Shown: piece after piece, positions 37,871 through 47,294 of the stretch
Numbering within the stretch: the stretch's first letter is position 1
Layout of the letters: every line of letters begins with the position of its first letter
Assembly (NCBI RefSeq): GCF_900129085.1
Contig: NZ_FQUF01000017.1
Coordinates: 1-55,865 of the forward strand
DNA length: 55,865 bases
Reading direction: 5' to 3'
Source: Atopostipes suicloacalis DSM 15692
GTDB taxonomy: Bacteria; Bacillota; Bacilli; Lactobacillales; Carnobacteriaceae_A
Notes under the pieces: model-generated
What the model was told of the DNA's origin: nothing
What the model saw: only the letters and a program-made list of their open reading frames with translations
Database searches by the model: none
Translations under genes and position numbers: made by a program

Positions 37871-38713
37871 ATGCGGAAAAATAATTCAGAAGTATCCGTT
37901 CAAAAACAAGATACTCTATTAATGTTCCCTTACGTTATGTGGATTGTTTTATTTGTATTGGCTCCAATCTTCCTTTTAGTTTATCAATCCTTGTTAAATG
38001 TCGATGGAGCATTTACGTTTGAAAATATCTTGAGATATTTTACATCAGTGACTTATTTAAGTATGACTTTTCAATCTTTTTTGTATGCGGGTTTAATTAC
38101 GCTTGTCACTCTGATAATCAGTTATCCTGCGGCGTATATTCTGACAAAAACGGAACACAAAGAATTATGGCGCATGTTACTCATTTTACCAACATGGATT
38201 AATATTTTGCTTAAAGCATACGCCTTTATTGGGATTTTAAGTCAGTCTGGGATAGTCAATCGTTTTTTAGATTTCATAGGCATAGGTCGCCAACAAATTT
38301 TATTTACGAATTTCAGTTTTTTACTAGTGGCGTCTTATATCGAATTGCCTTTTATGATGATGCCGATTATGAATGCAATAAGTGAAATCGACCCGTCGCT
38401 CATTCAGGCGAGCCATGATTTAGGAGCGAATACTTGGGCAACAATTAGAAAGGTGATTCTTCCTCTATCCATGAATGGTGTACGTAGTGGGGTGCAAGCG
38501 GTCTTTATCCCATCTCTTTCTCTATTTATGTTGACTCGTTTAATTGGCGGAAATCGTGTAATTACACTTGGGACGGCAATTGAACAACATTTCTTAGTCA
38601 CCCAAAACTGGGGGATGGGTTCAACTATTGGGATCATTTTAATTGTCTTGATGTTTATCGTCATAAAGCTAACGAGTAATAAGAAAGCGAGAAGAGGTGT
38701 AAGCAATGACTAA
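37871..38713 (+). CDS. potB: Spermidine/putrescine ABC transporter permease PotB
   Basis: Inner permease of the PotABCD polyamine importer. The 280 residues have six predicted helices and the cytoplasmic EAA-type loop ASHDLGANTWATIRKVILP that docks on the ATPase. ATG follows the potA frame by 2 bp, with GGAGGGG as ribosome-binding site, and potC overlaps its end by 8 bp. It is intact. Confidence 0.93.
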   Translation: MRKNNSEVSVQKQDTLLMFPYVMWIVLFVLAPIFLLVYQSLLNVDGAFTFENILRYFTSVTYLSMTFQSFLYAGLITLVTLIISYPAAYILTKTEHKELWRMLLILPTWINILLKAYAFIGILSQSGIVNRFLDFIGIGRQQILFTNFSFLLVASYIELPFMMMPIMNAISEIDPSLIQASHDLGANTWATIRKVILPLSMNGVRSGVQAVFIPSLSLFMLTRLIGGNRVITLGTAIEQHFLVTQNWGMGSTIGIILIVLMFIVIKLTSNKKARRGVSND

Positions 38714-39518
38714 TTCTTTAAAATGGTCCAAACTGTATCTCTTTTTTGTCTTCGTATTACTTTACTTACCTATTTTATATTTGGTTTATTTTTCATTTAA
38801 CGAAGGAGGAACCATGAATGAATTTACGAGTTTTACTCTTGAACATTATTCAAATGTTTTACAAGACCAGCGTTTAATTCAAATTGTCATACACACGCTA
38901 CTTGTTGCCTTAATTTCGTCAACCGTGGCAACCATAATTGGTACTCTGGGTGCTATTGGTATTCATTTTGTTAAAAGTAGCCAACTCAAAGAAGCTCTCC
39001 TTAATGCAAATAATATTTTACTGGTTTCGCCAGATGTTATTATTGGTTCAAGTTTTCTATTACTTTTTACGCTTGTTGGTTATCAACTAGGCTATATGTC
39101 CGTTATTTTATCGCATATCGCTTTTAGTATTCCCATTGTGGTCTTGATGGTGTTGCCAAACTTAGAGGAATTAAATCAATCCATGATTAAAGCAGCAGAA
39201 GACTTAGGCGCAAATCGTTGGCAAGTACTTAGCCAAGTCATTTTACCAAATATCACAGCTGGAATATTTTCTGGATTTTTCATGGCTTTTACGTATTCCT
39301 TAGATGATTTTGCGGTAACTTTTTTTGTGACGGGGAATGGCTTTACAACGTTATCTGTAGAAATTTATTCTCGAGCACGACAAGGAATTAGCCTAGAAAT
39401 CAACGCTTTAAGTACGTTATTGTTTATCGCATCTTTGTTGTTGGTTTTTGGTTATTACTATATTTCACAATATAGTCGCCAGATGCATAAAAAGAAAAAG
39501 GCGGTGACAGGGAAATGA
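38706..39518 (+). CDS. potC: Spermidine/putrescine ABC transporter permease PotC
   Basis: Second permease of the polyamine importer, 270 residues with six helices. The EAA loop is AAEDLGANRWQVLSQVILP, parallel to the one in PotB. It overlaps potB by 8 bp and potD by 4 bp (ATGA), so translation is probably coupled. Confidence 0.93.
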   Translation: MTNSLKWSKLYLFFVFVLLYLPILYLVYFSFNEGGTMNEFTSFTLEHYSNVLQDQRLIQIVIHTLLVALISSTVATIIGTLGAIGIHFVKSSQLKEALLNANNILLVSPDVIIGSSFLLLFTLVGYQLGYMSVILSHIAFSIPIVVLMVLPNLEELNQSMIKAAEDLGANRWQVLSQVILPNITAGIFSGFFMAFTYSLDDFAVTFFVTGNGFTTLSVEIYSRARQGISLEINALSTLLFIASLLLVFGYYYISQYSRQMHKKKKAVTGK

Positions 39519-40585
39519 AAAAAGTTGTTCAGCTTATACTAGTCATTCTAGCACTTATATTGTTATTGCTTGGAATGGATCGCTATATGACCCAGTCATC
39601 GTCCCATTCTGCTGAAGGAACGCTAACAATTTATAATTGGGGCGACTATATAGATCCAAGTTTGATTACTGCCTTTGAAAAAGAGACCGGCCTTCAAGTT
39701 ATTTATGAAACGTTTGACTCAAATGAGGCCATGTACACAAAAGTCCAACAAGGCGGAACAGCTTATGATATCGTTATTCCAAGTGAATATATGATTGAGC
39801 GGATGATTGATGAAGATTTATTATATAAACTTGATGACTCAAAGATCGAAGGAATGGATCATTTGATTGAAGATTTTCGAGAGTTACCTTTTGATCCAGG
39901 TAATCAATATTCTGTTCCTTATTTTTGGGGGACACTAGGGATTATTTATAATGATAAAATGATTGCACCAGACGAGATCACTTCCTGGGAAGATTTATGG
40001 AAGCCAGAATATCAAAATAATTTACTGCTGATAGATGGCGCAAGAGAAATTGTTGGATTAACGTTACAAAATTTAGGTTATTCATTAAATTCGAAAAACC
40101 CAACAGAATTAAAAGAAGCTAAAGATAAAATGTCCACACTAGCCCCAAATGTAAAAGCGATCGTAGCCGATGAAATCAAAATGTACATGATTCAAGAAGA
40201 AGCCCCCATTGCGGTAACTTTTTCGGGAGAAGCCGCCGATATGATGACTGAAAATGAACACTTACATTACGTACTGCCTAAGGAAGGTTCAAATTTATGG
40301 TTCGATAATATGGTCATTCCAAAAAACGCCCAAAATCTAGAAGGCGCATATGCCTTTATTTCCTTCATGCTTCGTCCTGAAAATGCGACCTTGAATGCAG
40401 AATATATTGGTTACAGCTCACCTAATCAGACCGCGATTGAACACTATTTGGATAAAGAAATTGTTAACGACGAACAGTTCTACCCTCCCTTAGACAACAT
40501 TAAGAATTTGGAAGTTTATGAGAATTTAGGACAAGAATTTATTGAAGTTTATAATGATTTATTTTTGGAATTTAAAATGAACTAG
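39515..40585 (+). CDS. potD: Spermidine/putrescine-binding protein PotD
   Basis: Extracytoplasmic substrate-binding subunit, 356 residues. One N-terminal hydrophobic helix (about 4-22) has no lipobox cysteine, so it is likely membrane-anchored by that helix, as in the pneumococcal protein. The mature part begins LTIYNWGDYIDPSL. Family segments YETFDSNEAMYTK and PYFWGTLGIIYN, which line the polyamine site, are present. It overlaps potC by 4 bp and ends at a strong terminator. Confidence 0.95.
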   Translation: MKKVVQLILVILALILLLLGMDRYMTQSSSHSAEGTLTIYNWGDYIDPSLITAFEKETGLQVIYETFDSNEAMYTKVQQGGTAYDIVIPSEYMIERMIDEDLLYKLDDSKIEGMDHLIEDFRELPFDPGNQYSVPYFWGTLGIIYNDKMIAPDEITSWEDLWKPEYQNNLLLIDGAREIVGLTLQNLGYSLNSKNPTELKEAKDKMSTLAPNVKAIVADEIKMYMIQEEAPIAVTFSGEAADMMTENEHLHYVLPKEGSNLWFDNMVIPKNAQNLEGAYAFISFMLRPENATLNAEYIGYSSPNQTAIEHYLDKEIVNDEQFYPPLDNIKNLEVYENLGQEFIEVYNDLFLEFKMN

Positions 40586-40597
40586 CAGCAAAAAAGT

Positions 40598-40631
40598 GGC
40601 ATCTTGTTTAAAAAAGACAAGATGCCTTTTT
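40598..40631 (+). terminator. Terminator of the pot operon
   Basis: GGCATCTTGT pairs with ACAAGATGCC and is followed by T5. Confidence 0.93.
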
Positions 40632-40741
40632 CATGGAATCTCTGAGGATAAAACACGGATTAAAGCTCAATTTTTCCAGGGAATTATGCTATACTATGGG
40701 AGTATAATTGAGAACGTTTTAATAAGGAGCTGGAAGATTTA

Positions 40742-41416
40742 ATGAATCAAAAACAATTAGTAGGCGAAAAAGCGGCAACTTTTGTTGAAGATGGAATGAT
40801 TGTTGGACTAGGTACAGGGTCAACGGCTATATTTATGGTTCAAGCCTTGGCTGAACGAGTGAAAAATGAAAATCTTTCCATTGTTTGTGTTTCGACATCA
40901 AAAGCCACAGAAGAATTAGCAGTAAGTTTGGGCTTAAATATGAAAGATTTGTCTGAAGTTGATGAAATTGATTTGACCATAGATGGTGCGGATGAAATCT
41001 CACCAGACTTTCATGGCATTAAAGGTGGCGGCGGAGCCTTACTTTATGAAAAAATTGTAGCCACGAATTCAAAGAAAAATATTTGGATTGTGGATGATTC
41101 AAAATTGGTCGACACATTAGGCAAATTTCCTTTGCCTGTTGAAGTAGTTCCTTTTGGTAGTGAGCATGTATTTAGAAAATTTGTAGAAAAAGGGTATCAA
41201 CCAGAATATCGAAAAGACGATGCAGATACCAAATTCGTTACAGATTCTGGAAATTTAATTATTGATTTATATTTGAATAAAATCGAAGACCCTAAAACCT
41301 TCGCAAATGAACTAAAAAGCGAAGTCGGTGTGGTAGAACATGGCTTATTCATTGATATTGTTGATCAAGTCATTGCTGGAACAGCGACTGGAGAAATTGA
41401 AGTGAAGACAAAATAA
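40742..41416 (+). CDS. rpiA: Ribose-5-phosphate isomerase A
   Basis: Interconverts ribose-5-phosphate and ribulose-5-phosphate. The 224 residues have the phosphate loop [17 protein letters not shown] and the conserved [19 protein letters not shown] lies upstream of the ATG. The promoter region has TATACT inside an inverted repeat (TATACT-5-AGTATA near 40689-40705), a possible operator. It pairs with pdp 27 bp downstream, which fits recycling of pentose phosphate released from nucleosides. Confidence 0.96.
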   Translation: MNQKQLVGEKAATFVEDGMIVGLGTGSTAIFMVQALAERVKNENLSIVCVSTSKATEELAVSLGLNMKDLSEVDEIDLTIDGADEISPDFHGIKGGGGALLYEKIVATNSKKNIWIVDDSKLVDTLGKFPLPVEVVPFGSEHVFRKFVEKGYQPEYRKDDADTKFVTDSGNLIIDLYLNKIEDPKTFANELKSEVGVVEHGLFIDIVDQVIAGTATGEIEVKTK

Positions 41417-41443
41417 CCGATTGAATAAGGAGGAATGCATGTA

Positions 41444-42748
41444 ATGGTACGTATGGTAGATCTTATTGAAAAAAAACAAGAGCACGAAACATTAACAACC
41501 GAAGAAATAAAATGGATGATCGAAGGCTATACAATAGGTGAGATTCCAGACTATCAAATGAGTGCCATGTTGATGGCCATTTATTTTCAAGGAATGGCCA
41601 AAGAAGAATTGCGCGATTTAACAGTAGCGATGGTCAAATCAGGGGACGAAATTGATTTATCTGCAATAAAGGGAGTTAAGGTTGATAAACATTCCACAGG
41701 TGGAGTCGGAGATACGACAACACTTGTGTTAGCACCTCTTGTTGCCAGCGTTGGTGTTCCCGTTCCGAAAATGAGTGGAAGAGGCTTGGGTCATACCGGA
41801 GGAACTCTAGATAAATTAGAATCGATAGAAGGTTTTCATATTGAAATTACTCAAGATGAATTTGTAGATCTCGTCAATAAAAATAAATTAGCCTTGGTCG
41901 GGCAATCGGGTAATCTAACCCCTGCCGATAAAAAAATCTATGCTTTACGTGATGTGACAAGCACGGTAGGTTCTATCCCATTAATTGCAAGCTCCATTAT
42001 GAGTAAAAAAATTGCTTCAGGAGCGGATGCGATTGTCTTAGACGTAAAAGTAGGTACCGGCGCTTTTATGAAAAATATTAAAGAGGCCAAAGAACTTGCT
42101 GAAACGATGGTAGAAATTGGAAATTCAGTCGGTCGTGATACGATGGCTGTTATTTCCGATATGAGTCAACCTCTAGGAGAAGCGATAGGGAATGCAATGG
42201 AAGTGAAAGAAGCCATTAACACCTTGAAAGGCGAAGGCCCAGAAGATTTAACAGAATTATGTTTAGTTTTAGGAAGTCAAATGGCCTACTTAGGTGGTGT
42301 GGGTGATAATCTCGACGATGCTCGAGCAAAGCTTGAAGCAAATATTAAAAACGGAAAAGCTCTCGAACAATTTAAGTTATTTATAGAAGCTCAGGGGGGA
42401 AATCCTAAAGTTGCTGATCATCCAGATGAGTTATTACCACGAGCAAGCTATCAAGTAGAAGTGACTGCGGACAGAGATGGTATCATTTCCGAAGTAGATG
42501 CAGAAGAGCTTGGAGTAGCAGCCATGATTTTAGGAGCTGGACGTGAAACCATCAACAGCAAGTTAGATTTAGCGGCAGGATTAATGTTACATAAAAAAAT
42601 TGGTGATGAAGTGAAAAAAGGCGACAGTCTTCTGACCATTCATTCCAATAAGAAAGATGTTGATGCATCCGTTAAAATTATTAAAAATAATATTAAAATT
42701 AGTGACCATGCAGAGCCAGTAACGTTAATTCATGAGGTTATTCATTAA
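41444..42748 (+). CDS. pdp: Pyrimidine-nucleoside phosphorylase
   Basis: Phosphorolysis of uridine, thymidine and deoxyuridine to base and (deoxy)ribose-1-phosphate. About 434 residues with the family signature [16 protein letters not shown] and [12 protein letters not shown] at 41444 is chosen because AAGGAGG ends 10 nt before it; the in-frame ATG at 41435 is only 1 nt from that site. It is co-transcribed with rpiA. A terminator follows at 42765. Confidence 0.94.
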   Translation: MVRMVDLIEKKQEHETLTTEEIKWMIEGYTIGEIPDYQMSAMLMAIYFQGMAKEELRDLTVAMVKSGDEIDLSAIKGVKVDKHSTGGVGDTTTLVLAPLVASVGVPVPKMSGRGLGHTGGTLDKLESIEGFHIEITQDEFVDLVNKNKLALVGQSGNLTPADKKIYALRDVTSTVGSIPLIASSIMSKKIASGADAIVLDVKVGTGAFMKNIKEAKELAETMVEIGNSVGRDTMAVISDMSQPLGEAIGNAMEVKEAINTLKGEGPEDLTELCLVLGSQMAYLGGVGDNLDDARAKLEANIKNGKALEQFKLFIEAQGGNPKVADHPDELLPRASYQVEVTADRDGIISEVDAEELGVAAMILGAGRETINSKLDLAAGLMLHKKIGDEVKKGDSLLTIHSNKKDVDASVKIIKNNIKISDHAEPVTLIHEVIH

Positions 42749-42764
42749 AATTGTAAAATATTAT

Positions 42765-42803
42765 AAAAATATTCCTCGATGAAAATCTTGAGGAATATTT
42801 TTG
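42765..42803 (+). terminator. Terminator of rpiA-pdp
   Basis: AAAAATATTCCTC pairs perfectly with GAGGAATATTTTT around a 12-nt loop. Confidence 0.92.
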
Positions 42804-42840
42804 TGAGAAATAGATTGTTAAGAAATCAAGGAGTGGAAAA

Positions 42841-43740
42841 ATGGAGAAATACTTAGTGTTAGATATTGGTGGGAGTGCGATTAAGTATGGAATTGTTACT
42901 GGAGAAGGGGAAATTTTAAGTAATAGCCAAGTAGTAACGCCTCAAACATGGGAAGAAATAGCTAAAATTTTTGATCGATTAGTGACTGAACAACCAGAAA
43001 AAATTTCTGGAGTAGCGATTAGCGCACCTGGACGTATTGATGTAGAAGAAGGTGTGATTCACATCGGTCGTGCCCTTCCTTATTTAGATCATATTAATTT
43101 CAAAAAATATTTCAAAGAAAAATATAATTTACCTGCTTCTCTTGTAAACGATGGAAAAGCAGCAGGGCAAGCAGAACTTTGGCTAGGAAATTTAAAAGGA
43201 GTAAAGAATGCCGCTGCCATTGCTTTAGGTACAGGTATTGGTGGGTCAATGATTGTAGACGGAAAAGTAATACAAGGTAGAAATTTCATGGCGGGAGAGT
43301 TTAGCTATGTCCTCCCAACAGAGGAGCCGCTTATGCATAATTTAGCTTATACGAATTCAGCAGTAAAATTAGTTGCAGAACTCGCGGATGTTATCGGGCT
43401 AGAAGACAAAACCGATGGGCAAGGGGTATTTGAAGTCATTAATTCACGTGAAAATGAAGAAGTGAATAAAATATTTGCGGCATATTGTAAACGACTTGCC
43501 ATTTTCATGTGTAATTTACAAGCAACATTAGATATTTCACATGTGGTCATTGGTGGAGGAATTAGTAATCAACCCATTTTAATCGAAGAGCTAAATCATC
43601 AATACAACCTCATCCGTGAAAATATTCCTCGTTTTAGAAATGACTTTGAACCTCTATCTATCGATTCTTGTAAATTCTCAAGTAATGCCAACTTATTAGG
43701 TGCCTTGTATCAATTGTTACTAGAACAAGATAAAATTTAA
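42841..43740 (+). CDS. ROK-family sugar kinase
   Basis: A 299-residue ASKHA kinase of the ROK family. It begins with the phosphate loop VLDIGGSAIKYGIV and has GTGIGGSMIVDG and a second phosphate region VIGGGIS. The zinc-binding CxCGxxGCxE motif of glucokinase-type ROK proteins is absent, so it belongs to the zinc-free lactic-acid-bacterial group. The sugar cannot be named. There is no helix-turn-helix, so it is not a ROK repressor. AAGGAGTGG lies upstream of the ATG. Confidence 0.88.
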   Translation: MEKYLVLDIGGSAIKYGIVTGEGEILSNSQVVTPQTWEEIAKIFDRLVTEQPEKISGVAISAPGRIDVEEGVIHIGRALPYLDHINFKKYFKEKYNLPASLVNDGKAAGQAELWLGNLKGVKNAAAIALGTGIGGSMIVDGKVIQGRNFMAGEFSYVLPTEEPLMHNLAYTNSAVKLVAELADVIGLEDKTDGQGVFEVINSRENEEVNKIFAAYCKRLAIFMCNLQATLDISHVVIGGGISNQPILIEELNHQYNLIRENIPRFRNDFEPLSIDSCKFSSNANLLGALYQLLLEQDKI

Positions 43741-43849
43741 TGGAATTTTTAGAATCTGACAGAAAGTTGCCAGGTTTTTTGATAGTATAATGCTTAAATA
43801 TTTAATTGAGAGGAAAATAGAGGAGAATAAGCTAAAATTATGGAGCTTG

Positions 43850-43940
43850 ACCGCCAACCCTCTCGTTCACGTTCAAGGTCAGCAAGTCCGCCCGCCAACC
43901 TTCTTGTCGACGTTCAAGCGCAGCGAGCTTGACCGCGAGC
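43850..43940. repeat. GC-rich imperfect 41-bp repeat, about 2.3 units
   Basis: CCGCCAACC(C/T)TCT occurs at 43851 and 43892, and CCGCGAGCAAC at 43933, each 41 bp apart, with GACGTTCAAG or CACGTTCAAG between. The block is visibly richer in G and C than its surroundings. The rest of the gap 43741-44133 holds a good -10 (TATAAT at 43786-43791), AGAGGAGAA at 43819-43827, a perfect GAAAATTTC/GAAATTTTC hairpin near 44022-44044, and the fni terminator. Confidence 0.6.
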
Positions 43941-44062
43941 AACTTATTTGAAGTCCGAGCACCCTCGATATAGAAAAAATGAGTGAACGTCGTCATAAAA
44001 CACTAAAAATCATTCAAAAGATGAAAATTTCTGCTGAAATTTTCTACATCATCTCAAAAGAA

Positions 44063-44088
44063 AAAAGTAGGATAAAAATCCTACTTTT
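44063..44088 (-). terminator. Terminator of the mevalonate operon
   Basis: AAAAGTAGGAT pairs perfectly with ATCCTACTTTT. On the minus strand it ends in a T run downstream of fni. Confidence 0.88.
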
Positions 44089-44117
44089 ACTACTTCTACT
44101 ACTTCTACTACTTCTTA
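44089..44117. repeat. 9-bp microsatellite (ACTACTTCT) about 3 copies
   Basis: The motif ACTACTTCT repeats three times in a row between the fni stop codon and the terminator. It also forms a leucine-rich end of a small plus-strand frame. Confidence 0.85.
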
Positions 44118-44133
44118 TATAAATAATAAATTA

Positions 44134-45189
44134 CTATATTGATCGATTTGCATACTTTTGTAAATTGATTCTTCGTAATTCTCCCCAATGAGCGGTTTCT
44201 CCAGAAATAATGACATCCGTATTTGTTAATTCTGGCACAGTTTTAGTACCAAGCAAAGTCATCGTGCGTTCTAATTCAAGTTTCCATTCATATACACGAT
44301 CAATTGCAGTGTCAATATCCGTTAAAATCATATGCATAAATTCACTAGAAATTCCGACAAGGGAAGCGCCTAGTGCTAATGATTTAATGATATCTTGAGC
44401 CGTTCGAATACCACCTGAAGATATAATATGGCTGTCTTTTTGAACCTCCATTGCTTCTAATAAAGAAACAGTGGTCGTTTGTCCCCAAGATTCTAAACCA
44501 TCAAGTTTTTTCTCTCTGCGGCGGAAATTTTCGATTTGTGCAAAATTCGTACCGCCTTTTCCACTGATGTCGATATATTTTACTCCGATGTTTTGAAGGA
44601 GAGTGACTGTTTCCCGGCTCATTCCAAAACCAACTTCTTTAACAATTAATGGCACATCAATATTTCCTAAAATGTCTTGAATATTTGTAATCCATTGGTC
44701 AAATTCGCGATCTCCTTCAGGCATGACTACTTCTTGTGGAGCGTTAACGTGAATCTGTAGGGCATCTGCATCAATTAAATCAATTGCTTTTTTCGCATTT
44801 TCAGGGCCGTGGCCAGCCCCAAGATTAGCAAAGACTAAACCATTTGGATTTTCCTCGCGCACAATTTTATAAGAATTGGCAAATTCGGGATGTTTTAAAC
44901 CAGCACTGATTGATCCAGTGGCCATAGCAAGTCCAGTTTCTCGCGCAACGATTGCTAGTTTTTGATTCAGCTTTCCTGTCCAATCGCTACCACCCGTCAT
45001 AGCATTGATAAAGAAAGGAGCACTAAATTCCATTTCTCCTAAGGAAACAGATAAATCAATATCTGCAACGTTAATTCCTGGGAAAGAGTGATGAACAAAA
45101 TGGATATCTTTAAAAGATGAATCTCCATCTTTATAAAAATTTTCTGAAAGTGAAACATGTTCATTTTTACGATTTGTTTGCTTAGGCAT
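44134..45189 (-). CDS. fni: Isopentenyl-diphosphate delta-isomerase, type 2 (FMN)
   Basis: Interconverts IPP and DMAPP, using FMN and NADPH. About 351 residues with the TIM-barrel FMN segments FFINAMTGGS, MATGSISAGL, VKEVGFGMS, DISGKGGTNF and SSGGIRTA. ATG at 45189 is preferred over TTG at 45192, with GGAGG 6 nt upstream. It is the last gene of mvaK1-mvaD-mvaK2-fni, 12 bp after mvaK2. Confidence 0.96.
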   Translation of the reverse strand: MPKQTNRKNEHVSLSENFYKDGDSSFKDIHFVHHSFPGINVADIDLSVSLGEMEFSAPFFINAMTGGSDWTGKLNQKLAIVARETGLAMATGSISAGLKHPEFANSYKIVREENPNGLVFANLGAGHGPENAKKAIDLIDADALQIHVNAPQEVVMPEGDREFDQWITNIQDILGNIDVPLIVKEVGFGMSRETVTLLQNIGVKYIDISGKGGTNFAQIENFRRREKKLDGLESWGQTTTVSLLEAMEVQKDSHIISSGGIRTAQDIIKSLALGASLVGISSEFMHMILTDIDTAIDRVYEWKLELERTMTLLGTKTVPELTNTDVIISGETAHWGELRRINLQKYANRSI

Positions 45190-45201
45190 CAATATCCTCC
45201 A

Positions 45202-46290
45202 TTAATTTATACTTTCTTTATCATAAATTGAGAGTGGTAAATTTGTGATTCCAATATTTTTCCAAGCTTCAATAATTTGAAGGGCAGTCTTATGATCAAA
45301 TACAAATGCAATTCCTGAGTCGCCGCCGCCAGCTCCAGATGTTTTCGCAATACCACCATATGTTTTTGCGATATCACATAGCTTTGTCAATTGTGGAGTT
45401 TCAATGAGTACATTTGTCTGCTGTCCCATTTTCAATAGGGCTTGCCGATTTCTCTCAACAGCTTCTTTTATCTTTTGAGAATCATTCGTTTTTAATGCTT
45501 CAAGTAAAAGATCTACATTGACTTTACTTTCATTTAAAAAATGTTGATACTGTTTTTCGCTTTGTTGCTTTCTTTTTTGTACATTGCCAACTAAATCATT
45601 ACTTGAAGCAGGGGAGCCTGTCCAACCAATTAACAAGTGCACATCACTTGCGACATTTAATCGTTGAATATCTAAAGAAGGCCAGGTCGTTTCAGCAATT
45701 TCTTTCACAGTCATTTCGCGAAGCATGGCTAAAACAGTGGGGCGATCAAAGCTTGTGTATTTGATCCAACCTGTATAAGTAATTGCAGCTAAATCGCCAA
45801 AAGAACTATTAACACTTAAGTGTAATTGTGCTAAAACGCTCAACTTATATACAAGTAAATCATGTGCTTCTATTTCATAAAATCGAAGAAGTCCTCTGAC
45901 AATCGCTACTGTTACCGCACCGGAAGATCCTAAACCAAATTTTTGGCCCGATTGACTATCTAACTCACTGTTTACTTCAATATGATAAAAGCGTAAAGGA
46001 ATTTCAAGCTCCTGTACGTAATCTTCAACTGTATGTATGGCAGCTAAAATATATTTCATAGCTGACGAGGGGTGTTCCAATTGAACTTTATCATTCACTC
46101 GGTTCCACCATAGGGGTTGAGCCGTAAAGTCTTTAGAGAAGATGCTCCCACGTTTTTCTATACATTCAAATATTTTTAAATGAAGGAATAAATCAACCGT
46201 AGTCACAATGGCTGAATAACCAGGCTCAACAACAGCATATTCACCAGCAACATATAATTTTCCAGGAACTTTTACTTGAATATTTTTCAC
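45202..46290 (-). CDS. mvaK2: Phosphomevalonate kinase
   Basis: GHMP kinase that converts mevalonate-5-phosphate to the diphosphate. It has VPGKLYVAGEYAVVEPG at the N terminus, the ATP loop FGLGSSGAVTVA, and the C-terminal KTSGAGGGDSGIAF. The start is GTG at 46290 (362 residues), with AGGAGA about 9 nt upstream; the frame extends 9 codons further, overlapping mvaD, without family support. Third gene of the mevalonate operon. Confidence 0.95.
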   Translation of the reverse strand: MKNIQVKVPGKLYVAGEYAVVEPGYSAIVTTVDLFLHLKIFECIEKRGSIFSKDFTAQPLWWNRVNDKVQLEHPSSAMKYILAAIHTVEDYVQELEIPLRFYHIEVNSELDSQSGQKFGLGSSGAVTVAIVRGLLRFYEIEAHDLLVYKLSVLAQLHLSVNSSFGDLAAITYTGWIKYTSFDRPTVLAMLREMTVKEIAETTWPSLDIQRLNVASDVHLLIGWTGSPASSNDLVGNVQKRKQQSEKQYQHFLNESKVNVDLLLEALKTNDSQKIKEAVERNRQALLKMGQQTNVLIETPQLTKLCDIAKTYGGIAKTSGAGGGDSGIAFVFDHKTALQIIEAWKNIGITNLPLSIYDKESIN

Positions 46291-46313
46291 GCTAAATTCT
46301 CCTAATCCAAACC

Positions 46314-47294
46314 TCAATCTTCTAATATTTGAATACCGGGTCCAGGTTTTGCAATAACTAGTTGCTCTTTACGAAACGTTTCTAGCAATGCCTGATATAA
46401 CTCATCCATTTGAGAAGCTTTACCAATCAATTTCACGTTTGGCCCCGCATCCATCGTTAAGTATACAGAATAACCTTGATTGCGAAATTCCTCAACCTTT
46501 CGCATAGCCACAATACTCTCCGGTGACCAATAATTAAAGGGGGGATTTGCACTCAAATTCAGCGCATGCATCTTCAATGCACTTCGCTCAGCAATTTCAC
46601 CAACTTCCACAATATCTTGTTTCTTAATCGCCGATTTAATGGCCGCCAAATCCTCCGTTGCCGAAGAAATCCACCCCTCATAATAAGGAGAGGTCTCAAC
46701 GACTCGACGCATTCCTTCCGTGCTCGATACATCTTTTTTTCCGTCGTCGACAATGATGAAGAGCATGCCAATATCCCAATCCGCTTTATCAATAGGGATA
46801 GCGACAGAATTAGAGTCCGAAGTTCCTTTTTCCCACTCAGCAAAGCCACCGTAGATACTCCGTGAAGCTGACCCAGATCCGCGGCGAGCCAATCGAGAAA
46901 GCTCTTCTTTTGATAAATCCAAACCAGCTGCTAAACTTGCAGCACCTGCTAGAGCAGCTAAGCCTGAAGCCGAAGAAGCAAGTCCAGCTGCTGTAGGCAC
47001 GTGATTTTTAGAGTCAATTCTTGCAAAATCATGAATATCAGCTTCCTCACGCACTAAATCTAAAATCACTTGCGCTTTGTTTAAAGCTTTTTCATCTTGT
47101 TCCTCACCATCAATAAACAAAATATCTTTATTTAAATCCTCATCAAAGCTCACTTGTGTATCGGTATAAAAAGCATCTAAGGTAAGAGATAAGGAATTAT
47201 TTTTAGGAAGAATAAGTTCTTCATTTTCCTTTCCCCAATATTTTATAAAAGCAATATTTGTATGGGCACGTACCCATTTTGATTGTTTAATCAT
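46314..47294 (-). CDS. mvaD: Diphosphomevalonate decarboxylase
   Basis: ATP-dependent decarboxylation of mevalonate diphosphate to IPP. The 326 residues have AHTNIAFIKYWGK, NNSLSLTLDAFYT, the ATP loop PTAAGLASSASG, and MDAGPNVK with the catalytic Asp. It overlaps the mvaK1 stop by 8 bp, so translation is likely coupled. Confidence 0.97.
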   Translation of the reverse strand: MIKQSKWVRAHTNIAFIKYWGKENEELILPKNNSLSLTLDAFYTDTQVSFDEDLNKDILFIDGEEQDEKALNKAQVILDLVREEADIHDFARIDSKNHVPTAAGLASSASGLAALAGAASLAAGLDLSKEELSRLARRGSGSASRSIYGGFAEWEKGTSDSNSVAIPIDKADWDIGMLFIIVDDGKKDVSSTEGMRRVVETSPYYEGWISSATEDLAAIKSAIKKQDIVEVGEIAERSALKMHALNLSANPPFNYWSPESIVAMRKVEEFRNQGYSVYLTMDAGPNVKLIGKASQMDELYQALLETFRKEQLVIAKPGPGIQILED

